Below, piece after piece: positions 1-6,176 of a stretch of DNA of 14,945 bases. The stretch comes from Bacillota bacterium (GTDB taxonomy: Bacteria > Bacillota > Clostridia > Clostridiales > Clostridiaceae). The first letter of the stretch is position 1, and the number at the start of each line of letters is the position of its first letter. Where the stretch lies: positions 1 through 14,945 of the forward strand of contig JAEXZL010000212.1 in the NCBI GenBank assembly GCA_023451395.1. Reading direction: 5' to 3'. The notes beneath the pieces are model-generated. The model did no database searches. It was not told the origin of the DNA and saw only the letters and a program-made list of their open reading frames with translations. The position numbers were made by a program, and so were the translations under genes.

Positions 1-321
1 CTATAAACCAGTAAAGCAGAACCAAATATTATCTATAAATTATATCAAAAAACTGGTCCAAAAAATGCACTTTTTTAGCTCAATTTTCGCTGATTTTTCC
101 CTCTAAAATAACAATTTTTTTGATCAAATCGTCTTATTTATCCTTTCTACTACTATTTATCATCATAACTTTGCTTTCTATGTCGCTCCAGTATATGATG
201 AGGATACTCTCGATAAATGTTAAATATGGTCATGCATGAAACAAATCTTAGAATTTAAATAACAATTAACTTCTAGTAAAGCAATTTTTTATACATTTAC
301 ATAATACTTTGCTTGTGTATC

Positions 322-407
322 TCACATTTCTTGATATAAACCTTTTTTATTAACTAGCTCTTTATATTTGCCCATTTCACCTGTTTCTTCATCATTTATT
401 ATCAGGT
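322..407 (-). pseudogene. C-terminal tail of an ABC-transporter ATPase (remnant)
   Basis: The minus strand here reads GEMGKYKELVNKKGLYQEM and then a TGA stop. This closely resembles the usual ending of ABC exporter ATPase domains, where a D-loop/H-loop region is followed by a pattern like GxHxELL..KGLYxEM. The frame stays open for only a few codons upstream before another stop, and no Walker A, signature or Walker B motif is attached, so it is a broken remnant. A second ABC fragment with the signature and Walker B motifs lies at about 2281-2451, in the same orientation and on the expected upstream side. The two may be halves of one destroyed gene separated by the nucleotidase gene; that link is inference. 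Confidence 0.6.
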
Positions 408-570
408 TTTTTTTAGTATTTCAAATTTGTAAATTTTTTCTCTACATTTCAGCTTTTTTGCACTTTTATATGGGCTAAAGCAAGTCTAGATGCATAGTTG
501 GCACACCATAGGTTCAAAAGGCTTAGGTGTTTAATCTTACGTTATATTATGATAGTATAGGAATAATCCA

Positions 571-583
571 AATGATTGTCATT
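571..583. promoter_or_regulatory. Fur-box-like palindrome
   Basis: AATGATTGTCATT is a perfect dyad with 5-bp arms. It differs by one base from the core of the canonical Fur box (AATGATTATCATT), but the outer flanks match the 19-bp consensus poorly. It lies about 100 bp before the nucleotidase start. A functional role is a guess; a chance match in AT-rich DNA is possible. Confidence 0.25.
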
Positions 584-651
584 CTTAATTAGCTTCTTTT
601 CTTGTTATTTAATACTAACAGAGAAAATATTTCTATAGATTTTATTATTGC

Positions 652-666
652 TCAACTTTAAGTTGA
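652..666. promoter_or_regulatory. Palindrome directly before the nucleotidase ribosome binding site
   Basis: TCAACTT-T-AAGTTGA is a perfect palindrome with 7-bp arms and a 1-base centre. It ends a few bases before the AGGAGGG ribosome binding site of the gene starting at 687. The position suits an operator or a small structure in the mRNA leader. No regulator gene is adjacent, so the binding protein is unknown. Confidence 0.3.
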
Positions 667-686
667 ATTAGATAGGAGGGATTCTA

Positions 687-2132
687 ATGAGCAGCAAACA
701 TTTAAACATCGTTTATATTAATGATGTACATGGTTATATGGATTTGCACCAGGAACTCATTTGGCAGGGAAAAAGAGCTGCTTTTAGAAAAGCAGGAGGT
801 TATGCTAGAATTGCAGGCTTGGTCAATGAAATTCGTGGGGAAAAGCCTGACAATGTTCTCTTCTGCGATGGCGGTGATACTTTTCATGGAACCTACCCGG
901 TTGTCGAAAGCAAGGGGGAAATCTTGATTCCATTATTAAACAACTTAAATTTGGACGCTATGACTGTGCACTGGGATTTTGCCTACGGCCCTAAGGTGAT
1001 AAAAGGAATTGAAGAAAAGCTTAACTATCCTATACTTGCAGCCAATATTTATTATAAGGAAAATAGAGATTATTTCTTCAAGCCCTATATGGTAAAACAG
1101 ATAAACGGTTTAAAAATCGGCATTATAGGTTTAGGGTCAAATATTGTTGACAAGACAATGCCACCTTCCTTTAGTGAAGGATTGACTTTTACAGATGGAA
1201 GAAATGAAGTACCCAAGCTTGTAGAGCAGCTTCGATCCCAGGAGAAGGTAGACCTAATTATTCTTCTTTCCCATCTTGGATTTCCTCAAGATGCTAAATT
1301 ATTGTCCGAGGTTCAAGGGATTGATATCTGCTTAAGTGCTCATACTCATAACCGCCTTTATGAGCCTGTGATGCAGGGAACCACTATTATTGTACAAGGT
1401 GGGGCTCATGGCTCATTCCTTACTCATTTAGAGATTGAAGTAGAAGGACAAAAAGTTATAAACTTTAATCATAGATTATATGAAGTTACACCTGAAACTC
1501 CACCTGACTTGGCGATAGAGCAAAGGGTTAAAAAGGCTCTGGAGCCTTTTGCTAAAGAACTTTCCACTATTGTGGGAGAAACCTCTACTCTACTCCATCG
1601 TGGCACATCAATTGAATCTACCATGGATAACTTTCTTTTGCAAAGCCTTATTGAATCTACTGGAGCTCAAATCGCATTTTCCAATGGGTGGCGATATGGT
1701 GCACCTATAATACCTGGACTAATTACTCTTAATGATCTCTATAACATTATTCCTATGAATCCACCAGTGTCCGTGGTAAACCTAACAGGTAAAGAAATTC
1801 TTGAAATGCTTGAGGAAAACCTGGAACATACCTATTCCTCCAATGCCTTTAATCAAATAGGAGGATACCTTAAGCGATGCTTTGGTCTTACTGCTTTTAT
1901 CCGTATCGAAAATCCTAAGGGACATCGTATTCTAAAGCTATATATAGGTCAAGAGGAGCTAAACCCAGATGAAATCTACAAAGCAGCTTTTGTCACGGAA
2001 CAAGGAGTACCTCTTAAATATGGAACTAATCGTAAGAATACTTGTATAAAGAGCATTGATGCTATGAAGGCATTTTTAACGAAGCACAATCCCCTAAGTG
2101 TGGAAGTACAGGAAACCTTTATACTTGTTTAA
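687..2132 (+). CDS. 5'-nucleotidase/SoxB-like metallophosphoesterase
   Basis: This 481-residue protein has the two-domain layout of the 5'-nucleotidase family: an N-terminal calcineurin-like metallophosphoesterase domain (about 5-265) and a C-terminal 5_nucleotid_C substrate domain (about 290-470). Probable metal ligands are D13 and H15 in NDVHG, D64 in GGDTFHG, H196 in LLSHLG, and H219/H221 in SAHTHN. The central motif reads TVHWDFAYG (93-101) instead of the common GNHEFD. That lacks the usual Asn before His and recalls the SoxB-like branch as I remember it. The family hydrolyses nucleotides, UDP-sugars or cyclic nucleotides, usually outside the cell. This protein starts MSSKHLNIVY and has no signal peptide or anchor, so a cytoplasmic location is likely. 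The ATG follows a strong AGGAGGG site. The substrate cannot be read from sequence. Confidence 0.85.
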   Translation: MSSKHLNIVYINDVHGYMDLHQELIWQGKRAAFRKAGGYARIAGLVNEIRGEKPDNVLFCDGGDTFHGTYPVVESKGEILIPLLNNLNLDAMTVHWDFAYGPKVIKGIEEKLNYPILAANIYYKENRDYFFKPYMVKQINGLKIGIIGLGSNIVDKTMPPSFSEGLTFTDGRNEVPKLVEQLRSQEKVDLIILLSHLGFPQDAKLLSEVQGIDICLSAHTHNRLYEPVMQGTTIIVQGGAHGSFLTHLEIEVEGQKVINFNHRLYEVTPETPPDLAIEQRVKKALEPFAKELSTIVGETSTLLHRGTSIESTMDNFLLQSLIESTGAQIAFSNGWRYGAPIIPGLITLNDLYNIIPMNPPVSVVNLTGKEILEMLEENLEHTYSSNAFNQIGGYLKRCFGLTAFIRIENPKGHRILKLYIGQEELNPDEIYKAAFVTEQGVPLKYGTNRKNTCIKSIDAMKAFLTKHNPLSVEVQETFILV

Positions 2133-2144
2133 ACAATATAAACA

Positions 2145-2186
2145 GCTCCTTGATGAGGCAGAAATTCTCCTGCCTCATCAAGGAGC
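2145..2186. terminator. Perfect 17-bp hairpin after the nucleotidase gene
   Basis: Two perfectly complementary 17-base arms (2145-2161 and 2170-2186) enclose an 8-base loop, 12 bases after the nucleotidase stop codon. No U-rich tract follows on either strand, so it is not a textbook intrinsic terminator. It may still stop transcription or protect the 3' end of the mRNA. Confidence 0.6.
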
Positions 2187-2220
2187 CTATGTTATTAGGT
2201 AATCAAACAATATACCATAG

Positions 2221-2268
2221 AGCAATGCTAATGCTTCTCTTCGTATTTATCAGTATTTGATAAGTAAA
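2221..2268 (-). repeat. Short fragment of the dispersed repeat (copy D)
   Basis: This stretch shares AATGCTTCTCTTCGT, TATCAGT and TTGATAAG, in order and spacing, with 9603-9651 of the better repeat copy, and has the same orientation. Similarity fades on both sides. On the higher-coordinate side it runs into the ABC-transporter fragment, so it looks like a decayed join between two unrelated remnants. Confidence 0.5.
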
Positions 2269-2280
2269 AATATTTGTAGT

Positions 2281-2451
2281 AAATGATATGTAAATTGTTG
2301 TTTTATGACTTACTAAGTTATCAAAATTAGTAAAGATTTCATATTCAGCTATAGTATCTAAATTTGCCGTAGGCTCATCTAAAATTACAGAATTAGTATT
2401 TTTATAAATGGCTCTGGCAATTGCCATTTTTTGATTTTGTCCACCAGACTG
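2281..2451 (-). pseudogene. ABC-transporter ATPase fragment (signature to Walker B)
   Basis: The minus-strand frame contains SGGQNQKMAIARAIYKN followed by SVILDEPTANLD. These are the ABC signature and Walker B/D-loop of an exporter-type nucleotide-binding domain. The sequence keeps family resemblance to about TTIYIS, where the H-loop His-Arg-Leu-Ser should follow, and then loses it. Walker A, the Q-loop and any membrane domain are absent upstream, where the DNA becomes AT-rich filler. The open frame (2203-2490) runs on into a fragment of the dispersed repeat and is not a functional gene. The missing H-loop and tail would fit before the tail fragment at 322-407. Confidence 0.75.
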
Positions 2452-2609
2452 TTTTATGATAACATTAATTATTAATATGTCTATTATCAAAATACTATCT
2501 ACTTAAATTATATTTTTGTATCTTTTTTTTGCTTATAAATATTCTTATAGAATTACATTCTTTTTTCGTAAATCCCACTATTCCACGTAATTGAATGTTC
2601 CTCTAAGCA

Positions 2610-2842
2610 AAATTCCCCCAAACCTAAGTCCGAGGGAACATAAAACACACTTCAATATTAACTTAAAATCCTCCAAAGCCTTTGATATCAGCCTATTCCT
2701 TTACTAACTTCACAACCGTCTCAGCAGTAGGCTGTTTCCAATCGAACTAAGAACTGTTCTCTTGGACGTCCCTTGCATGGTTAGCACTAAATGCTTCTCT
2801 GCGTCCTTATCAGGACAAGTAAAGTGACCACCTCAACATGTG
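2610..2842 (-). repeat. Dispersed repeat copy A (about 235 bp)
   Basis: By eye this aligns almost end to end with 9431-9668, with long exact blocks such as AATCGAACTAAGAACTGTTC and CTTGGACGTCCCTTGCATG, and a few scattered small differences. Read on the minus strand it begins with a remnant of the rlmCD 3' end and continues through the sequence that follows rlmCD. An internal AGAACTGTTCT palindrome is conserved between copies A and B. A third, more diverged copy is at 6031-6162. No transposase or long terminal inverted repeat is visible, so the mode of spread is unknown. Confidence 0.85.
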
Positions 2843-2846
2843 TTCT
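2817..2846 (-). pseudogene. Remnant of the rlmCD 3' end
   Basis: The minus strand encodes RTHVEVVTLL, matching the C-terminal TPHVEVVTLLIKD of the intact methyltransferase ending at 9630, with similarity at the DNA level too. After this the frame reads on for about nine more codons instead of ending at the same place. Upstream the methyltransferase sequence is lost. It is the gene-end portion of repeat copy A and shows that copy A derives from, or shares origin with, an rlmCD-type gene end. Confidence 0.6.
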
Positions 2847-2948
2847 GGCAGTTAAGTGGTACAAATATGCATTAATATTGATTTTGCGTAAAGATATGCC
2901 CCCTTAAGCAAGTGGGCCGTGAAATTCTTATTGTATATACTATTCCGA

Positions 2949-2975
2949 AAAAGGTTATTAATATAATAACCTTTT
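2949..2975 (-). terminator. Intrinsic terminator of the DrrA/DrrB-type ABC operon
   Basis: Perfect 12-bp arms (2949-2960 and 2964-2975) with a 3-base loop are followed on the minus strand by a run ending CCTTTTTC. It lies about 50 bases after the permease stop codon, as expected for the end of the leftward operon. The A/T-rich symmetry could let it work in both directions. Confidence 0.8.
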
Positions 2976-3025
2976 AGCTAAATCTATCTCTATGGGTGAG
3001 TAACTATACTTGACATAAAGATAGG

Positions 3026-3790
3026 TTATATTTTTTTATATATCCTCATTGCAAATATATAAGCAACAACTATTATTGCTATACACCAAGCCAAAGCAGT
3101 CCATATCTCATTTCCTACAGGCTGATTTGATAATAAGTTACGAATAGCTTCTACAATAGGTGTTACAGGCTGATTTTCTGCAAAAGCACGTACTGCTGGA
3201 GGCATTGTATCCGTTGGCACAAAGGCAGAACTGATAAAGGGTAAAAAGATGATTGGATAAGAGAATGCACCTGCACCATCTGGTGTTTTAGCAGCAAGTC
3301 CAGCAATTACTGCAATCCAAGTTAAAGCAAGTGTAAATATTCCTAGAATTCCAAATACCGCCAACCATTCTAAAACTCCTGCTGAAGAACGTAAGCCCAT
3401 TAATAATGCAACAAGTATAATCACTACTACAGAAATTCCATTAGAAATTAGTGAAGTTAATACATGTCCCCATAATACTGTAGAACGGGCGATGGGCATA
3501 GAGTGAAAACGTTCAAAGATACCACGTTCTTTATCTATAAACAAACGGTAGGCTACATATGCAATGCCACTTCCAATAGTCATTAATAATATTCCTGGTA
3601 AAAGATAATCAATATAATTTTCCGTACCAGTTTCTATTGCACCTCCAAATACATAAACAAATAATAACATAATGGCTATTGGTGTAATACTAACTGTAAT
3701 AATTGTATCCATACTTCTAAAAATATGACGCATAGAACGTCCAAACATAACACTCATGTCATTAAAAAAGTATTTATTAATAGATTCCAT
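3026..3790 (-). CDS. ABC-2 type permease, DrrB-like
   Basis: A 254-residue membrane protein of the ABC-2 permease family, probably with six transmembrane segments. The segment GIFERFHSMPIARSTVLWGH and the following membrane helices are typical of DrrB-type exporters, which pump hydrophobic drugs or lipids out with a partner ATPase. The conserved late segment PFISSAFVPTDTMPPAVRAF and NQPVTPIVEAIRNLL also fit this family. Its ATG directly abuts the stop codon of the ATPase gene (TAA-ATG). Its ribosome binding site (AGGAGG, 3798-3803) lies inside the ATPase gene end, so the two are translationally coupled and surely form one transporter. The transported compound is unknown; drug or antimicrobial-peptide export is the usual guess for such pairs next to PadR/DUF1048 genes. 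Confidence 0.88.
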   Translation of the reverse strand: MESINKYFFNDMSVMFGRSMRHIFRSMDTIITVSITPIAIMLLFVYVFGGAIETGTENYIDYLLPGILLMTIGSGIAYVAYRLFIDKERGIFERFHSMPIARSTVLWGHVLTSLISNGISVVVIILVALLMGLRSSAGVLEWLAVFGILGIFTLALTWIAVIAGLAAKTPDGAGAFSYPIIFLPFISSAFVPTDTMPPAVRAFAENQPVTPIVEAIRNLLSNQPVGNEIWTALAWCIAIIVVAYIFAMRIYKKI

Positions 3791-4552
3791 TTATTTATCC
3801 TCCTTTTTACCAACTATTGTTAGGAATATTTCTTCTAATGAAGGCTGTTTCTCAACATACTCCACTTTTGCAGGTGGAAATAATTTTTTCAAGCCTTCTA
3901 AGGTATCTAGAGCAATAATTTTCCCCTCATGAAGAATAGCAATTTTATCTGCTAGTTGTTCTGCTTCTTCTAAGTATTGAGTTGTTAGGAAAACCGTGGT
4001 GCCTGTAGTTGATAGCTCTTTTATAATCTTCCAAACCTCTAAACGGGCTTCTGGATCAAGACCTGTAGTTGGCTCATCTAAGAAAATAATTTTTGGATTC
4101 CCCACAAGGCTCATAGCAATATCAATTCTTCTTTTCATACCTCCAGAATAAGTACCTACTCTGCGGTCTGCTGCCTCTGACATAGCAAAACGATTTATTA
4201 ACTCATTTGCTACTTCATTCGAATTTTTAAGATGTCTTAGTTTTGCTATCATTTGAAGATTTTCACGTCCAGTCAAAATTTCATCTATAGCAGCAAACTG
4301 ACCAGTAAGACTAATAGAAGCTCTAATGCCCCCTGGATTTTTTTCAATATCAAAACCATTAATCACAATATTTCCAGCATCTGCTTTAAGTAAAGTAGTC
4401 ATAATTCTAATCATGGTTGTTTTTCCTGCTCCATTGGAACCTAGTAATGCAAAGATACTTCCCTGCTCTACCTCCAAATCTACTCCTTTAAGTACTTCTA
4501 CATTTTTGTAGGCTTTCTTAACCCCTTTAATTTCTATGATATTTTTTTTCAT
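3791..4552 (-). CDS. ABC transporter ATP-binding protein, DrrA-like
   Basis: This 253-residue protein is a complete ABC ATPase: Walker A GSNGAGKT (38-45), Q-loop near Q85, signature YSGGM (135-139), Walker B IIFLDE (155-160) and D-loop GLD. The H-loop position reads LTTQYLEEAEQLAD, with Gln where most ABC ATPases have His; this is normal for the DrrA subfamily. The C-terminal stretch ending PSLEEIFLTIVGKK is also DrrA-type, though shorter than the antibiotic-producer proteins of about 330 residues. It powers the adjacent permease. The ATG has an AGGAGG site 8-9 bases upstream. A separate weak promoter may lie at 4574-4602, because a terminator separates this gene from the KTR/DUF1048/PadR genes upstream. 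Confidence 0.9.
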   Translation of the reverse strand: MKKNIIEIKGVKKAYKNVEVLKGVDLEVEQGSIFALLGSNGAGKTTMIRIMTTLLKADAGNIVINGFDIEKNPGGIRASISLTGQFAAIDEILTGRENLQMIAKLRHLKNSNEVANELINRFAMSEAADRRVGTYSGGMKRRIDIAMSLVGNPKIIFLDEPTTGLDPEARLEVWKIIKELSTTGTTVFLTTQYLEEAEQLADKIAILHEGKIIALDTLEGLKKLFPPAKVEYVEKQPSLEEIFLTIVGKKEDK

Positions 4553-4573
4553 TTTCTTTTCCTCCTATAAAAT

Positions 4574-4625
4574 ATAGTAACCTTACTCAGGTCTGCATCT
4601 AATCTATTCAAGGTACCTTGAGTAA
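4574..4625 (-). promoter_or_regulatory. Possible promoter and inverted repeat before the DrrA-like gene
   Basis: On the minus strand a candidate -35 TTAGAT (4602-4597) and -10 TACTAT (4579-4574) are 17 bases apart. The segment GTTACTATAT at the -10 also occurs at the PadR promoter. Around it lies an inverted repeat with arms TTACTCAGGT (4583-4592) and ACCTTGAGTAA (4615-4625), plus a 14-bp perfect palindrome TCAAGGTACCTTGA (4608-4621). This would suit an operator or a leader hairpin. The -35 match is only partial. Confidence 0.35.
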
Positions 4626-4630
4626 TTGTG

Positions 4631-4678
4631 ATAAAAAATGAGCCGACAACCGTGATTTCACTCACATGTTATCGGCTC
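4631..4678 (-). terminator. Intrinsic terminator overlapping the KTR gene stop codon
   Basis: Arms 4640-4650 and 4668-4678 pair over 11 bp with one mismatch, with an inner small GTGA/TCAC hairpin. On the minus strand they are followed by ATTTTTTATC. The upstream arm includes the stop codon of the KTR gene. It should end or attenuate transcription coming from the PadR/DUF1048 side before the ABC genes. Confidence 0.75.
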
Positions 4679-4857
4679 TGCGTCATAGCGTCTGGCTCCT
4701 TAATAACTGATATATTCAGCTTTTTTGCATTGATTATCGTTTCCTTTTTACACTTGGGACAAAATAGTGGGAAGTTTTCAAGCACCGTATCAACACCTAT
4801 CTTGACCCTTGTTTTGTTGCCACAGATTGGACATAATATCCACTGGCATTTACACAC
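4669..4857 (-). CDS. Cysteine-rich KTR domain protein
   Basis: A 62-residue protein with a GTG start. It carries CPICGNKTR near the N-terminus and FCPKCKKETII in the middle, two CxxC knuckles that should bind one zinc ion, and it ends EPDAMTQSR. This matches the small cysteine-rich KTR family of Firmicutes, which as I recall is often seen on conjugative elements and near resistance genes. No biochemical function is known to me. The GTG is the only sensible start: a stop codon lies in frame five codons upstream, and a purine-rich GGGGAT lies before it. The gene lies 38 bases after the second DUF1048 gene and ends in its own terminator, so it splits the regulator/DUF1048 genes from the ABC genes. 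Confidence 0.8.
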   Translation of the reverse strand: MCKCQWILCPICGNKTRVKIGVDTVLENFPLFCPKCKKETIINAKKLNISVIKEPDAMTQSR

Positions 4858-4895
4858 TCTACCATCCCCTTAACTTATGATGTTATTGAACTCTT

Positions 4896-5240
4896 TTATT
4901 TATCCGTAACCTTTTTCATAGCCTTGTTAACTTCCTGATCAACAGATTCTTGATAGATGTCAGCGTAAGTTTTTGAATCCTTGATTAGATCGTCACAGAA
5001 AGCCGCAACATCACTACCAGTTACTTCCAGAACACCTTTCCCCTGGGCTGCACCCTCTTCAAAAAGATCAATAATCCCTGAAAGTAAGCCTATCCCGTCA
5101 GTAAGCTCAACAGGACCCACCTTAAAGAGATATTTTTGCATCTCTTTATAAACAATCTGATAATCTTTCGGGAGTGCTTTCACACGGGCCATGTGCCCTC
5201 GCCACTCTTTTTTGCCTTCAATGATATCTTGTATTCTCAT
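4896..5240 (-). CDS. DUF1048 family protein (second copy)
   Basis: A 114-residue, mostly helical soluble protein with the DUF1048 pattern: W near the N-terminus, LPKDYQIVYKEMQKYLF, a central helix with LLSGIIDLFEEGAAQGKGVLEVTGSDVAAFCDDLI, and a charged tail. The family is found in Firmicutes next to PadR regulators and ABC exporters; its molecular role is not established. There is no signal peptide or membrane segment. It starts 9 bases after the first copy ends, with a good AGGAGG site, so both are co-translated from the PadR promoter. The two copies are clearly homologous but diverged, which suggests an old duplication and perhaps a heterodimer. Confidence 0.8.
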   Translation of the reverse strand: MRIQDIIEGKKEWRGHMARVKALPKDYQIVYKEMQKYLFKVGPVELTDGIGLLSGIIDLFEEGAAQGKGVLEVTGSDVAAFCDDLIKDSKTYADIYQESVDQEVNKAMKKVTDK

Positions 5241-5249
5241 TTTTTCCTC

Positions 5250-5597
5250 CTATTTACCTATTTTTTTAGCGATATTATTGTTCAGCTGCTTGCGCCACTT
5301 GTCCCGAAAAGTCTTAGCCCCTTCTTCGCCCACTAGCGCTGCACAAAAGCCCTTGATATCGTCACCTAAAACCTCTTGTACGCTCTGACACTCTGCAGCT
5401 GCTTCTTCCAGCAGCCCAAGGACACCATCAAGAATTGGCATTAGATTACGGCCGGTGAAATCTGAATGCGGCCAAAGATTAGCTTTAATTTTTTCCCATG
5501 CCCATTGATAATCAGCTGGAAGCTTTTTAACTCGAGATTCAAAAGTTTTCATTTCTTTAGTCATGTCGCTCCCTGTGATTTTTTCCCAGAAATTCAT
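5250..5597 (-). CDS. DUF1048 family protein (first copy)
   Basis: A 115-residue homologue of the next gene, with corresponding LPADYQWAWEKIKANLW, LDGVLGLLEEAAAECQSVQEVLG and DDIKGFCAALVGE segments. Its start overlaps the PadR stop codon (ATGA), a classic sign of translational coupling, and a GGGGAGAAGG site lies inside the padR end. The coding DNA here is visibly richer in G and C than the neighbouring ABC genes. Function is unknown. Position between a PadR repressor and a DrrA/DrrB-type exporter suggests an accessory or sensing role in the same export module. Confidence 0.8.
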   Translation of the reverse strand: MNFWEKITGSDMTKEMKTFESRVKKLPADYQWAWEKIKANLWPHSDFTGRNLMPILDGVLGLLEEAAAECQSVQEVLGDDIKGFCAALVGEEGAKTFRDKWRKQLNNNIAKKIGK

Positions 5598-5920
5598 TGC
5601 CTTCTCCCCTTTAACTCATTAATTTTTGATGATACGAACTCCCATCTTTCCCAGAACCTCCGCAGTTCCTCACGCCCCGCGTCGTTGAGCTTAAAAAACT
5701 TTCGTGGTGGTCCCATATCTGATGGTTTTTTTTCTATGTCCACAAGTTTATTCTTCTCAAGCCTTACCAAAATGGTGTAAACTGTCCCATCCACGACGTC
5801 GGAAAATCCCAGGTCATTCAGCCTTCTAGTAATCTCGTATCCGTAAGTTTCCTGGTGATTGATGATTTCAAGAACACAGCCTTCCAGTACACCCTTTAAC
5901 ATTTCTGTGATATTATCCAA
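5594..5920 (-). CDS. PadR family transcriptional regulator
   Basis: A 108-residue winged-helix protein of the short PadR (s1) type: N-terminal MLKGVLEGCVLEIINHQETYGYEI helix region (broken by the family's YGYEI motif), a recognition helix around DGTVYTILVRLEKNKL, a wing with PPRKFFKLNDAGREEL, and a short C-terminal dimerisation helix. PadR proteins usually repress their own operon and neighbouring exporter genes, and release DNA on binding a small molecule. It is the first gene of the leftward PadR-DUF1048-DUF1048-KTR operon and has a strong sigma-A-like promoter with repeated sites just downstream. I infer that it controls this operon and possibly the DrrA/DrrB-type genes. Confidence 0.88.
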   Translation of the reverse strand: MDNITEMLKGVLEGCVLEIINHQETYGYEITRRLNDLGFSDVVDGTVYTILVRLEKNKLVDIEKKPSDMGPPRKFFKLNDAGREELRRFWERWEFVSSKINELKGRRQ

Positions 5921-5942
5921 TTTAATCGCCTCTCTACTACTT

Positions 5943-6008
5943 AGTATTACTAATATTCAGTATTACTTACTACTGCTATATAGTAACACATATTAGTGAT
6001 GCTGTCAA
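5943..6008 (-). promoter_or_regulatory. padR operon promoter with repeated operator-like sites
   Basis: On the minus strand TTGACA (6008-6003) and TACTAT (5985-5980) are separated by exactly 17 bases, a strong sigma-A-type promoter. Between it and the padR start, AGTATTACT (plus-strand reading) occurs twice, at 5943-5951 and 5959-5967, 16 bases apart. These repeats are good candidates for PadR autoregulation, but the binding site is inferred. Confidence 0.75.
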
Positions 6009-6030
6009 TATATATTTATCCTCTTAAAAA

Positions 6031-6162
6031 AATTGCCCCCAAACATTAAGTCTGAGGGAAATTAGAACAAGCTTCAATATTCACTTATAATTCTTCAAAG
6101 CCTTTGATATCGGTCTAATTCTTAACTTTATTCATATCAATCTTTGCAGAAGTCCATTTCCA
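6031..6162 (-). repeat. Dispersed repeat, diverged copy C
   Basis: This aligns with the lower-coordinate half of copies A and B. It shares CCCCCAAAC, TAAGTCTGAGGGAA, CTTCAATATT, AAGCCTTTGATATC and TTTCCAAT in order, but with many substitutions. It stops before the part that contains the rlmCD gene end. It lies immediately after the ABC exporter gene (stop at 6177), in the same orientation as the others. Confidence 0.7.
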
Positions 6163-6176
6163 ATTTTGCAAACAAG

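Larger units (their letters stand above)
1..686. other. AT-rich stretch with no intact gene
   Basis: No convincing intact coding region is seen on either strand. The stretch is very AT-rich and full of homopolymer T/A runs. It holds the tail of an ABC-transporter gene on the minus strand, a Fur-box-like palindrome and a palindrome just before the nucleotidase ribosome binding site, each listed separately. A 26-codon minus-strand frame near 153-233 has no ribosome binding site and is not called. Confidence 0.6.

Noticed and set aside
153..233. 26-codon minus-strand frame in the left intergenic region
   Set aside because: No ribosome binding site, no recognisable motif, and short frames are expected by chance.
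2203..2490. A 95-codon minus-strand frame as an intact gene
   Set aside because: Only its middle matches an ABC ATPase; the start and end are unrelated sequence, with the end lying in a repeat fragment. It is called as a pseudogene fragment instead.
3976..3981. Gln instead of His in the H-loop of the DrrA-like ATPase as a sign of inactivity
   Set aside because: LTTQYLEEA is the normal sequence of the DrrA subfamily, so the enzyme is probably active.
4628..4873. Plus-strand 81-codon frame opposite the KTR gene
   Set aside because: It is antisense to a recognisable cysteine-rich KTR protein and has no support of its own.
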